Of a DNA stretch of 64,000 nt, positions 52,823 to 60,518 are shown piece by piece; the first letter of the stretch is position 1, and each line of letters begins with the position of its first letter. This DNA comes from Hydrogenovibrio sp965140365. GTDB lineage: Bacteria > Pseudomonadota > Gammaproteobacteria > Thiomicrospirales > Thiomicrospiraceae. Made by a program: the position numbers and the translations under genes. The notes beneath the pieces are model-generated. The model searched no databases. It saw nothing but the letters and a program-made list of their open reading frames with translations, and was not told where the DNA came from. The stretch is taken from NCBI GenBank assembly GCA_965140365.1, contig OZ223196.1, one strand, 5' to 3'.

Positions 52823-53873
52823 TCAACGTCCCTCCCGCCAGGATATTACTCACCTGGGCATCGGTCAGTGTCACTTGAAAAAATTGTTGATAGAAGCGTT
52901 TGACCTGTGCTGCCATATCAATGTGCATCTGATCGCCATACAGGCGATTCATCAGCCATTGACTGGCCAACAAGCGCATAAACGACGGTGGACGATCCAT
53001 CCAACGGAAGGGTGTTTGCGGCATGAAAAACACCTGCTGATGGCGCACCGCTTTCAAGTTGGCCCACTTGGGATCACGATACACCTTGTCGTAAAAACGG
53101 CGTTCCTGCGTCACAATCGCGTCCGGATCGTATTTCAGAAGCTGCTCGAAATTGATGGCGACTTTACCGAAACGGCTTTGCTGTGCTGCCTGACCCGGGC
53201 AGATATGTGGGTTTGAACCGCCTGCCAAGGGAATGACCTCGGAATGAATGGAACCTCGGCATTCGGTCATCAGCCCATTCGGCGACTCGGCGTAATAAAC
53301 GGTTTTGACCGGCACGCCGGACCCCGCCAGTAAATCACGGCGTTGCGCTTGCAAGGTCAAGAGTCGCTCGGCCTCTTGAGCCAAGGCCTCACCCCGCTCC
53401 GGAACGCCCAGCCATTGACCAAGACGCCGAAATCCCTCTGGGTAGTCCGATAACACATCCAATTGCAACCGGCACACCGGCACCCCCAGGTCTTTCAAGG
53501 TCTGCTGACGGCTGACATCCACCGTTGTGCCGGACATCACGATCAAATCCGGCTGATTGGCCAGCAACACTTCCATGTTCGGCGTACGCCCCTGGCCGAA
53601 CCAGCCACCAATGACCGGCAAATCAAAACTGGCGTCAGGGAAAACCCCTTTGGCCTGTGGTGGTGGCAGAAAGTTCCAGCCAGCCAGCTTGTCCGGTGCG
53701 ACAGCCATCACCAGATAGGACAGCACCGGATTGGCGGCATACACTTTAGAAACCGTTGCCGGCGGTTGACAAACATCGTCCCCGGCCGACAATGCCGGGT
53801 GACTGACAAAACATAATGCGACGAATACCCACATTCGTAAACGAAGACAGCGTGCGATAAGCATTCTAAACAT
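52812..53873 (-). CDS. Periplasmic FecB/BtuF/MolA-type substrate-binding protein
   Basis: 353 aa with the start tentatively at 53873 (MFRMLIARC); 53903 and 53864 are alternatives, and ribosome sites are weak for all. A signal peptide (ending HPALSA) is followed by a two-lobed helical-backbone binding domain (ANQPDLIVMSGTTVD, LLKYDPDAIVTQE, WANLKAVRHQQVFFMP). It captures the substrate passed through the TonB receptor. Upstream lies a hairpin with a T-tract (53918-53952), between it and the receptor gene. Confidence 0.88.
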   Translation of the reverse strand: MFRMLIARCLRLRMWVFVALCFVSHPALSAGDDVCQPPATVSKVYAANPVLSYLVMAVAPDKLAGWNFLPPPQAKGVFPDASFDLPVIGGWFGQGRTPNMEVLLANQPDLIVMSGTTVDVSRQQTLKDLGVPVCRLQLDVLSDYPEGFRRLGQWLGVPERGEALAQEAERLLTLQAQRRDLLAGSGVPVKTVYYAESPNGLMTECRGSIHSEVIPLAGGSNPHICPGQAAQQSRFGKVAINFEQLLKYDPDAIVTQERRFYDKVYRDPKWANLKAVRHQQVFFMPQTPFRWMDRPPSFMRLLASQWLMNRLYGDQMHIDMAAQVKRFYQQFFQVTLTDAQVSNILAGGTLNAR

Positions 53874-53917
53874 CCAAATGGTAATCAAAGCTCCCGCTCT
53901 CATCGGAAGCCGAAAAT

Positions 53918-53952
53918 AAAAAAGGTCCAAACATACTAGGTATGCTTGAACC
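53918..53952 (-). terminator. Hairpin with T-tract between the TonB receptor and binding-protein genes
   Basis: The arms at 53924-53936 and 53940-53952 pair at about 11 of 13 positions, and six Ts follow on the minus strand. It could lower expression of the transport genes relative to the receptor. The 80 bp between it and the receptor stop hold no gene. Confidence 0.65.
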
Positions 53953-54035
53953 AACCTCCCCCTAGGTAAATGACAGATAACAGAGTTAGAGGAAAACGGT
54001 TGCGGCGACTCAATCTCTAAAGTCGGCCGCGAAAA

Positions 54036-56075
54036 TCAATAACTGGCATGCAGGTTCACCCACACAGTCCGGCCCGGCATTGGGTCGCCTTCCGCCAATT
54101 CATAATCGGTGTCCATGACGTTTTTCAACACCACATTCGTACTGAAGTGCTTGTTGATGTCGTAAGACGCCGTGGCGTTCCAAAGGTTGAATCCGGCCGT
54201 CGGGCGGTCTCCATCGGTACTGGTTTCCGATTGGTCCTGATAATGCCAATCCACACCGAAATGCCATTTCGGCGCAGGGTACCAATCCCCGTAAATGCTG
54301 ACCTTATTCTTCGGCGAAAAGGTCGGTACCAGCTCTTTCTCGCTCAAATCACGATCCAAGTAGGCATACACGACGCCCAAGTCGACCGTTTCGGTCACTG
54401 GCATGTCCAACTGCACTTCCACCCCTTGCGAAATTGCCGTGCCGACGTTTTGATTCTGGCTACAGGTCGTGCCGCCACACTCGGTGCTTTGCACCGTGAC
54501 CGACTCGATGGCATCGGTGATATCGGAATAGAACACATTGACCTGATAGTTCACGCGACTCAACTGCCCTTTGGCCCCGATTTCATAATGCGTAGCCTGT
54601 TCCGGTTCCAGATTGACGTTCGGGATGGCACGGCCCATACGATAGGAATACAAATCCTTCATATTCGGGAAACGCGACTTCAATGACACGCCGGCAAACA
54701 GGGTTTGTCCCTGAACGGTGTAATCGCCCTTGATCTGGAAGTTATTCTTGCCTTGCGTGCCGTCCGGATCGTTTCTCGGATCGCCGTCATCCGTTTTCGT
54801 CATTTCGAATTCGTCACGACGGTAACCCAACGTCAAATTGGCTTTTTCAGTCAACGCAATGGTGTCTTCCAAGCCCAGGGAATAGATATGGCTTTGGTAA
54901 GTACGCCAACTGTCGTCGAAGGAGGACGGCGAATTGTCTTTCGGTAAATCCCGCTCACGATGCTCGTCGTACTTGATTTGCAACGACGCCTTCAAATCAT
55001 GGTTGGCGATCGGCATGCCGCCTTCCAAGCTACCGCCCATGCTGTAATCATCATATTGCGAGCGGAAGGCATAGCCTTTGGTAATAGTGTCGTAATTATC
55101 GTTATCATAGGAATAAAGCTTATTTTTGAAGTTGTCGTAGAACAAACGCGACTTCACGTAACCTTGGCCCACTTGAGTGTGCCCGACGTAATAGATACTC
55201 TCCTTATCCCACTGCGGCCAATCCCAGTAACGCACCGCCATCCCGGTATCGGAACTGCCGGCATACGGCGGCGATTCTTTCGTTCCCTCGGTACGGTAAT
55301 AACTGATGGCGTATTCATCGCTCGCATTCGGCGTGTAACCGAACTTCAAGTTCCCGGTGGCGCTTTCGCTGCCGGAATGGTCTCGCGACCCTTTGCCCTG
55401 CACGACATCACCCGGCGAATATTCGGTCGGTTTGAAATCATCCGACAACGGATAATCACTACTTTCAAGGCGGGAAATCCCGCCGGTTACATAAAACTTG
55501 TCCGCTCGACTGCCGACCTGAATGTTCTGGGCGTTCTTGAACAAACCGTCTTTACCGGCTTCCACGCCAATGTCGGCTTCCACTTCCAATGGTCGGTCCG
55601 GGCGACGGGTCACTAGGTTAATGGCACCGCCCATATTGTTCGGCCCTTCCAGCAAGGAACCCAAACTCTTCGAGACTTCGATTCGGCTCAAATCACTGGT
55701 ACGGAAACGGCTTAAGTCGATGTTACCATCGTACGGAATGTAAATCGGAATCCCGTCCAGGTTCAGGGTAATCTGGCGGGAATCGAACCCGCGGATATTG
55801 GCCCGTGTCTCGGCTCGACGACCGCCGACCTGTAAGGTCACCCCCGGTACATATTCAATCGCCTGCCCCACATCGGTCTGACCGTGTTGACGAATTTCAT
55901 CCGGCGTCACCACGTTCACCGGATTGGATTTCTCGGCCTGAGCCGACACCTGGATCTTCCCCAGGGTAAACACCTGGTCGTCCGAATCGTTTTGTTGTGG
56001 GTCCGCCCAAGCCGGTTGCGCGAGCAACGCGGCGATGGCCACGGTCAACGGGATATTTTTTTTATACGTCATCAC
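54036..56075 (-). CDS. TonB-dependent outer-membrane receptor
   Basis: 679 aa. A signal peptide (ending PAWA) is followed by the TonB-box/plug region (VVTPDEIRQHGQTDVGQAIEYVPGV, ETRANIRGFDSRQITLNLDGIPI, NMGGAINLVTRRP) and a 22-strand barrel. The C-terminus ends GRTVWVNLHASY with a terminal aromatic residue. It resembles receptors of the FecA/CirA type. The neighbouring mop and modD genes point to molybdate/tungstate or a complex of them as substrate (inference); an iron siderophore is the main alternative. Its leader carries a terminator-like structure and the shared 26-bp element. Confidence 0.93.
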   Translation of the reverse strand: MMTYKKNIPLTVAIAALLAQPAWADPQQNDSDDQVFTLGKIQVSAQAEKSNPVNVVTPDEIRQHGQTDVGQAIEYVPGVTLQVGGRRAETRANIRGFDSRQITLNLDGIPIYIPYDGNIDLSRFRTSDLSRIEVSKSLGSLLEGPNNMGGAINLVTRRPDRPLEVEADIGVEAGKDGLFKNAQNIQVGSRADKFYVTGGISRLESSDYPLSDDFKPTEYSPGDVVQGKGSRDHSGSESATGNLKFGYTPNASDEYAISYYRTEGTKESPPYAGSSDTGMAVRYWDWPQWDKESIYYVGHTQVGQGYVKSRLFYDNFKNKLYSYDNDNYDTITKGYAFRSQYDDYSMGGSLEGGMPIANHDLKASLQIKYDEHRERDLPKDNSPSSFDDSWRTYQSHIYSLGLEDTIALTEKANLTLGYRRDEFEMTKTDDGDPRNDPDGTQGKNNFQIKGDYTVQGQTLFAGVSLKSRFPNMKDLYSYRMGRAIPNVNLEPEQATHYEIGAKGQLSRVNYQVNVFYSDITDAIESVTVQSTECGGTTCSQNQNVGTAISQGVEVQLDMPVTETVDLGVVYAYLDRDLSEKELVPTFSPKNKVSIYGDWYPAPKWHFGVDWHYQDQSETSTDGDRPTAGFNLWNATASYDINKHFSTNVVLKNVMDTDYELAEGDPMPGRTVWVNLHASY

Positions 56076-56096
56076 GGTTTAAATCCTTTTACATCC

Positions 56097-56122
56097 TCAA
56101 AATATACATTAGTACATATCGA
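56097..56122 (-). promoter_or_regulatory. 26-bp element upstream of the TonB receptor gene
   Basis: It differs from 50312-50337 at only two positions. It lies 22 bp before the receptor start codon and downstream of the leader terminator at 56129-56217. Its outer 11 bases (GTACATATCGA, 56112-56122) recur inverted as TCGATATGTAC at 56220-56230. Confidence 0.65.
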
Positions 56123-56128
56123 GTGCGT

Positions 56129-56217
56129 AAAAAATAGCCGCCGGCTCAACCCGCTTCTCAAATCAGGTTCTGCACGACGGCTTCCGGAACGAATCCTCTT
56201 TCGCACCGGGTACGGAA
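56129..56217 (-). promoter_or_regulatory. Structured leader with terminator-like stem before the TonB receptor
   Basis: On the minus strand a stem UUCCG/CGGAA (56183-56217, with an inner CGAA/UUCG hairpin) precedes a 7-bp stem AGCCGUC/GGCGGCU (56136-56182), followed by six Us (56129-56134). It looks like an attenuator or riboswitch, but matches no riboswitch consensus I could confirm. Further upstream AATAACG/CGTTATT (56239-56255) is a perfect inverted repeat. This accounts for most of the gap 56076-56404. Confidence 0.5.
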
Positions 56218-56404
56218 TTTTCGATATGTACAAAAAGAAATAACGAGGCGTTATTAGAACACGCTAATATGACGGAATCAAACTTTTTGTAAATAAAAAA
56301 ATGATTACCCCATAAGCCAGATTAATTTTCTCAAAACCGCTTATCTTGCCAGACGGCGACGCACCCTTTAAGATAACGCTTCACTTCCAATCGGGATTCA
56401 AACC

Positions 56405-56875
56405 ATGAAAAAATTGCTTGCTTTGCCGTTTTTAGCGCTTTCCTTGCACCTGCCATCCGCCTGGGCCGAACCCGCCTCCGCCGACAGCGTCAAACAATTG
56501 ATGGAAACCACCGGCTCGACACAAATGTCCCGCCAGATCGTCCAGCAAATGATTCCGATGTTGAAGAAATTGGTGCCGGATGCACCGGATGATTTCTGGG
56601 ATAGCTTTATGAAAGAGGTCAACCCGGAGCAAATCAATGCCCTAGTGATTCCGATTTACCAAAAATACCTGAACGAACAAGACGTTCAAAAAATCAATGC
56701 GTTTTACGAAACCCCCACCGGCCAAAAGCTCTTGAGAGTACAGCCGAAAATCGCACGGGAATCGATGCAAGCCGGCCAGGCCTGGGGGCGTGAAATCGCG
56801 CAAAAGGTATTGAACGACTATGAAAAATCGCAACGCCAGGCCACGCCGCCACCGCAAGACAATCTATTGGACTAA
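56405..56875 (+). CDS. Exported DUF2059 protein
   Basis: 156 aa with a signal peptide (ending SAWA). The helical domain with QINALVIPIYQKYLNEQDVQKINAFYETPTGQKLL is the DUF2059 signature. The family is periplasmic and of unknown function. It is a single gene, divergent from the TonB receptor and convergent with the MOSC gene. The palindrome copy at 56776 encodes Gln-Ala-Trp. Confidence 0.88.
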   Translation: MKKLLALPFLALSLHLPSAWAEPASADSVKQLMETTGSTQMSRQIVQQMIPMLKKLVPDAPDDFWDSFMKEVNPEQINALVIPIYQKYLNEQDVQKINAFYETPTGQKLLRVQPKIARESMQAGQAWGREIAQKVLNDYEKSQRQATPPPQDNLLD

Positions 56876-56889
56876 TTATTAAATTGATT

Positions 56890-57567
56890 TCAGTGGCCGA
56901 ATAACCGCGGTTGCCAGTTTTCCAACTCGCCGGACACCAACCGTTTTTGCATAGTGTTATGCCAGGAGGCCGGCAACGGCAACGCCAATAAGGCTTCCAG
57001 TTCGCGGGGGTTCAATCCATCGCGATAAAACACTCCCATGATGCGTTCGATGGTCCAGTCGGGATACGGCCGCTCCAACAACTCAATGTCATCTCCGGCC
57101 TGCACTTGCCCCGGCTCCAACACCCGCAAATACCAACCGACCTTCAGACTGTTCTGCACCTGCTGCGCCATATTCGCCACGCCAAAGCGCAGATTCAGCT
57201 TCCAGCAAGGCTGACGGCCTTGCGACACGGCAAAACGGGCCGAACCGATTTGCCAGATATCGCCCAAGCAAACATCCGATTCCACCAGGCCTGACACCGA
57301 CAGGTTCTCTCCAAACGCACCAGGCCTGGCTAAAAGCGGCGAATTCACCTGAATTTGCCAGAAAGCATAATGCGCCGCCGGATAAACATGCACCGCTTTA
57401 TCCGGGCCGCCATGCACCCGCAAGTCCGCTTGTTGATCCCCGACCAACCCCAAGGGTTCGGCCAGCACCGCACCGGATACAGGGTGCTTATCCATACCAC
57501 TTTCCGCCGTCTCACCCAATGCCGAGACGTGCCCCACTAAAACCGCTTCCACTTTACCAACAATCAT
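56890..57567 (-). CDS. yiiM: MOSC domain protein, YiiM type
   Basis: 225 aa. MOSC proteins bind molybdenum cofactor or transfer its sulfur. HGGPDKAVHVYPAAHYAFW, GAFGENLSVSGL and the conserved cysteine of QGRQPCWKLNLRFG are present, followed by the helical YiiM C-terminus. YiiM relatives reduce N-hydroxylated compounds using Moco. Its start overlaps the amidotransferase stop by 4 bp. It lies close to the Mo-linked transport locus, which supports a molybdenum theme. An exact palindrome copy is at 57320, with near-copies at 57287 and 57585. Confidence 0.92.
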   Translation of the reverse strand: MIVGKVEAVLVGHVSALGETAESGMDKHPVSGAVLAEPLGLVGDQQADLRVHGGPDKAVHVYPAAHYAFWQIQVNSPLLARPGAFGENLSVSGLVESDVCLGDIWQIGSARFAVSQGRQPCWKLNLRFGVANMAQQVQNSLKVGWYLRVLEPGQVQAGDDIELLERPYPDWTIERIMGVFYRDGLNPRELEALLALPLPASWHNTMQKRLVSGELENWQPRLFGH

Positions 57568-58265
57568 AACCCCACCTTTTTCAACCAGGCCTGAAAGACA
57601 TTTTCGGCCTGCCGGGCCAGAGCTTGCCGATGATATTTCGCTTCGGTGCGAAGGGCCGGAATATCGATACCGGCTTGCTTCAACTCACTGAAATGCCCGA
57701 TCAACCACTGCTCGATTCGCGCCAAATCCGCTTCCAAGTGGAATTGTAAACCCAACGCCCAATCGCCAACCGAAAAGCCCTGATTCGGGCAAGCCTCGGA
57801 AAACGCCAGTCGCTCGCTCCCTTCGGGAATATCAAATTGGTCGCCATGCCAATGCAGAACCGGACAGTTCAAATCCATTTCCGACAAACAACTCACTTGC
57901 CCGCTTTCCGTCAGACCGATCGGTGCCAAACCAATTTCTTTCAGCCCCATCGGCCGTACCTTCGCACCCAATACCGACGCCATCAACTGCGCTCCCAAAC
58001 AAATGCCTAAAATCGGTTTTTGCCGTGCCATCCAATCGGACAGGATGTCCAACTCGCTCTGCAAATACGGAAACGTCGTCACATCTTCCAGCCCAATAGG
58101 ACCGCCAAGCACAATCAACAGATCCGCTTGCATCATCGAATCGGGGTTAAAGTCATCGACACCGACATCCACATATTGGACCGCAATGCCCCGCGCTTGC
58201 AGAATGGAGTCCAATACGCCCAGAGATTCAAAGGCCAAATGGCGAAAAACCAGTACTTTTTTCAT
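57564..58265 (-). CDS. Class I glutamine amidotransferase-like protein
   Basis: 233 aa from the ATG at 58265, with GGAG about 9 nt upstream; a longer frame from 58391 overlaps the divergent gene and is rejected. The nucleophile is in GICLGAQLMASVLG and the catalytic His in LGLQFHLEAD, resembling the GuaA-type glutaminase domain. These free-standing enzymes often act on small amino compounds; the substrate is unknown. It is translationally coupled to the MOSC gene and divergent from the MocR regulator. Confidence 0.88.
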   Translation of the reverse strand: MKKVLVFRHLAFESLGVLDSILQARGIAVQYVDVGVDDFNPDSMMQADLLIVLGGPIGLEDVTTFPYLQSELDILSDWMARQKPILGICLGAQLMASVLGAKVRPMGLKEIGLAPIGLTESGQVSCLSEMDLNCPVLHWHGDQFDIPEGSERLAFSEACPNQGFSVGDWALGLQFHLEADLARIEQWLIGHFSELKQAGIDIPALRTEAKYHRQALARQAENVFQAWLKKVGL

Positions 58266-58329
58266 GAAACCACTCCTTTCCCAGTGAAAACTGGACACCT
58301 GACTCGCAACAGTTGAAAGTTTTGTTTTA

Positions 58330-58349
58330 ATACAATAAACTATTTGTAT
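58330..58349. promoter_or_regulatory. Inverted repeat overlapping the start codon of the mocR-type gene
   Basis: ATACAA (58330-58335) and TTGTAT (58344-58349) form a 20-bp inverted repeat that includes the first two bases of the ATG at 58348. Its position between divergent genes suits autoregulation and control of the amidotransferase operon. Confidence 0.5.
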
Positions 58350-59652
58350 GGAATCATATAGAAAAACCCTCAACGCCGCAAGCATTGCCAATCATTTGGA
58401 AACGCAAATCCAAAATGGTGACCTGCCACCTGGCACACCACTGCCCACCGTTCGGGAGCTGGCGACTCGTATGTCGGTCAACCCCAGCACCGTCGCCACC
58501 GCTTATCGTAACTTGCGCGCCGCCGGGATGATTGTCACCAACGGCCGCAAAGGCTCTCAAGTGGCACCGCCACCGGCGCAACTGGATTTATCGGTCAATT
58601 TTCCGACCGGGTTGGAAGATTTCGCCAGCGGCAATGTCGACGTCGCCTTATTGCCGAAACCGGATGCGGATTGGTTCAACCAACAAACCGATCAAATCGG
58701 TTATGAAGCCAACCGCGACGACGAGGCCTTACTGGCTTTATCCAAACAGTGGCTAGCGGCCCAACAAATTCCGCATGACAAAATCGGCTTTTTTTCCGGC
58801 ACACTTGACGCCATGGAACGCATTTTGCGTCAACGCGTGCGCCCCGGTGCCAGTGTCTGGGTGGAAGACCCCTGTTGGCCACCGGTCATCGCACTGCTGA
58901 AAAACCTTCACCTCAAAGCCATCCCATTGGATTTGGATGAAAACGGTGCGCAAGTGCCCGACGCGTCCTCCCACAAAGATGTGGCCGGTGTCATTTTGAC
59001 CCTGCGCGCCCACAACCCCACCGGCATCAGCCTGTCGCCGCAGCGATTCGAAGAATGGAAACAGTTTCTGGAAAGCAACCCGAAAATCACTTTGATTATG
59101 GACGACTACTGGGGACCACTGTCCAAGCAGCCACTGCCGAACTTGTCCGACGACTTACCGCAAAATTGGTTTTACCTGATGTCGGTCAGTAAGGCCCTCG
59201 GCCCCGACTTAAGGCTCTGCATTGCCACCGGCAACCCGCGCTTGATGGCGGAACTCAAGCAACACCAATTGGCCGGACCCCGCTGGGTGAGCTTGTTATT
59301 ACAGCGGCTGACGGCGCATCTTTGGCAAAAAATGATCGACGAAAACGCTTTCGACGCGGTGGCTCAGGAATATGAAAACCGCCGTCGGTTGTTTGTGCAA
59401 GCCATGCAAAACCATCAAATACGGCTGTCGGTTCGGGAAGGCTTACATTTCTGGGTGCCAGTGCAGGACGAAGCGCAGGCATTACAGGTATTTTCCGCCG
59501 AAGGCATCGCGGTGCAATCCGGCCAAGCCTTTCGCATTCGCACCTCAAAAGCGATTCGCATCAGCGTCGCACATCTGACCGGCGATAAAATCCCGCAGAT
59601 CGCCGACCTCACCGCTAAAGCCATGAAAGCCACTTCGCAAACGGTGCTGTAA
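58348..59652 (+). CDS. MocR-type regulator (GntR domain fused to aminotransferase domain)
   Basis: 434 aa. The N-terminal winged helix (IQNGDLPPGTPLPTVRELATRMSVNPSTVATAYRNLRAAGMI) is of GntR type. The rest is a class I aminotransferase fold with the PLP lysine in MSVSKALGPDLRL and HNPTGISLSP. MocR proteins sense PLP or an amino compound and control neighbouring genes, here probably the divergent amidotransferase-MOSC pair. No strong ribosome site is seen; the message may be nearly leaderless. Confidence 0.9.
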   Translation: MESYRKTLNAASIANHLETQIQNGDLPPGTPLPTVRELATRMSVNPSTVATAYRNLRAAGMIVTNGRKGSQVAPPPAQLDLSVNFPTGLEDFASGNVDVALLPKPDADWFNQQTDQIGYEANRDDEALLALSKQWLAAQQIPHDKIGFFSGTLDAMERILRQRVRPGASVWVEDPCWPPVIALLKNLHLKAIPLDLDENGAQVPDASSHKDVAGVILTLRAHNPTGISLSPQRFEEWKQFLESNPKITLIMDDYWGPLSKQPLPNLSDDLPQNWFYLMSVSKALGPDLRLCIATGNPRLMAELKQHQLAGPRWVSLLLQRLTAHLWQKMIDENAFDAVAQEYENRRRLFVQAMQNHQIRLSVREGLHFWVPVQDEAQALQVFSAEGIAVQSGQAFRIRTSKAIRISVAHLTGDKIPQIADLTAKAMKATSQTVL

Positions 59653-59654
59653 TC

Positions 59655-60233
59655 TCAAGACGCCAGTATCGAGGCCACCCGCCGGCGTAAATCCAGCACC
59701 ACCTCCCGCTCGAACCACGGGTTCTTTTTCAGCCAATGACGGTTCAGCGGCGACGGATGCGGTAAAGGAATCATGTCCGGCCAGAATTCACGATAAGCGC
59801 GGACCGTTTCCGTCAACGAGCCTTTATAGGCCGGGCCCAGATAATGCTTTTGGGCATATTGCCCAATCAACAAGGTCAATTGAATCTGGGGCATTTGCGC
59901 TTTCAAGGCGGCGTGCCACAAAGGTGCGCATTCCTTGCGCGGCGGCAAATCACCACTGCGCCCCTTGCCCGGATAGCACAATCCCATCGGCATTTGCGCG
60001 AACCAATCCGGGTCATAAAACACCGTGTCGTCCACCCCCAGCCATTCGCGCAACAAATCCCCGCTGGCATCGTTCCAGGGCAGGCCGCTTTCATGCACTT
60101 TTCGCCCCGGTGCCTGACCGACCACCAGAATTCGGCTGTGTTCCCCGGCTTGCACCACCGGATTCGGTTCCAAATAGGCTTCACAGATTCGGCACCCGCG
60201 AATTTCGGTTAACAACGCTTCCAACTTCAACAC
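59655..60233 (-). CDS. Uracil-DNA glycosylase superfamily protein
   Basis: 192 aa. Motif A appears as VVGQAPGRKVHESGLPWND and motif B as PLPHPSPLNRHWLKKNPWF. Four cysteines (CRIC near the N-terminus, plus those in MGLCYPGKG and PRKECAPLW) could hold an iron-sulfur cluster as in family 4 enzymes. It belongs to the family often labelled uracil-DNA glycosylase family protein. Its repair substrate is not established. Confidence 0.87.
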   Translation of the reverse strand: MLKLEALLTEIRGCRICEAYLEPNPVVQAGEHSRILVVGQAPGRKVHESGLPWNDASGDLLREWLGVDDTVFYDPDWFAQMPMGLCYPGKGRSGDLPPRKECAPLWHAALKAQMPQIQLTLLIGQYAQKHYLGPAYKGSLTETVRAYREFWPDMIPLPHPSPLNRHWLKKNPWFEREVVLDLRRRVASILAS

Positions 60234-60256
60234 CGCAATGGCTTCCTTAAAATTGA

Positions 60257-60266
60257 CCAGGCCTGG
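60257..60266. repeat. Intergenic CCAGGCCTGG copy upstream of the glycosylase gene
   Basis: Exact copy with only partly paired flanks (GA/CT), 24 bp upstream of the minus-strand start codon at 60233 and about 90 bp from the MITE. It is not placed as a terminator for either neighbour. Confidence 0.85.
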
Positions 60267-60358
60267 CTATTTTTACTATTCAACTATTTTCATCTTTCGC
60301 GCGCCAGTGTATCCTTATAGCCTTTGCAGACACAAGTTCAGCTTATTCAAAACTATAA

Positions 60359-60518
60359 GAGAACTTTGCACGAGATGGATTCACGGCTAAAAATGGCTAG
60401 AATCTTCCTGAATGTCGTTGAAAAACTCGTTAATAGCCCGCTATTAGCGTCGTTTTTCGCCTAATTCAGAAAAATTTTATCTCATTTTTTCCTCGTGTCC
60501 CACTCATGCAAAGCCCTC
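60359..60518. mobile_element. 160-bp MITE-like element, copy 2 (inverted relative to copy 1)
   Basis: The reverse complement matches 20189-20348 at about 149 of 160 positions. The ends are GAGAACTTTGCACGAG and CTCATGCAAAGCCCTC, with more mismatches than copy 1. A 5-bp direct repeat TATAA flanks it (60354-60358 and 60519-60523). It ends 25 bp before the trpB start codon. TTGAAA (60418-60423) and TATTAG (60442-60447), 18 bp apart, could form a promoter toward trpB. Confidence 0.85.

Noticed and set aside
48662..56075. Vitamin B12 transport locus
   Set aside because: BtuB/BtuCDF-like proteins could fit, but mop and modD are in the same run and no cobalamin element or cob gene is present.
56136..56217. 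TPP or cobalamin riboswitch before the TonB receptor
   Set aside because: A GAACCTGAT stretch recalls the TPP element, but CTGAGA and the other conserved blocks are missing; the B12-box GCCCCCGC-type core is also absent.
775..60266. CCAGGCCTGG copies as a CRISPR array or a uptake-signal array
   Set aside because: Copies are single, irregularly spaced and lie in coding DNA; there are no regular spacers or cas genes. An uptake-signal role (comF is present) cannot be excluded but has no direct support.
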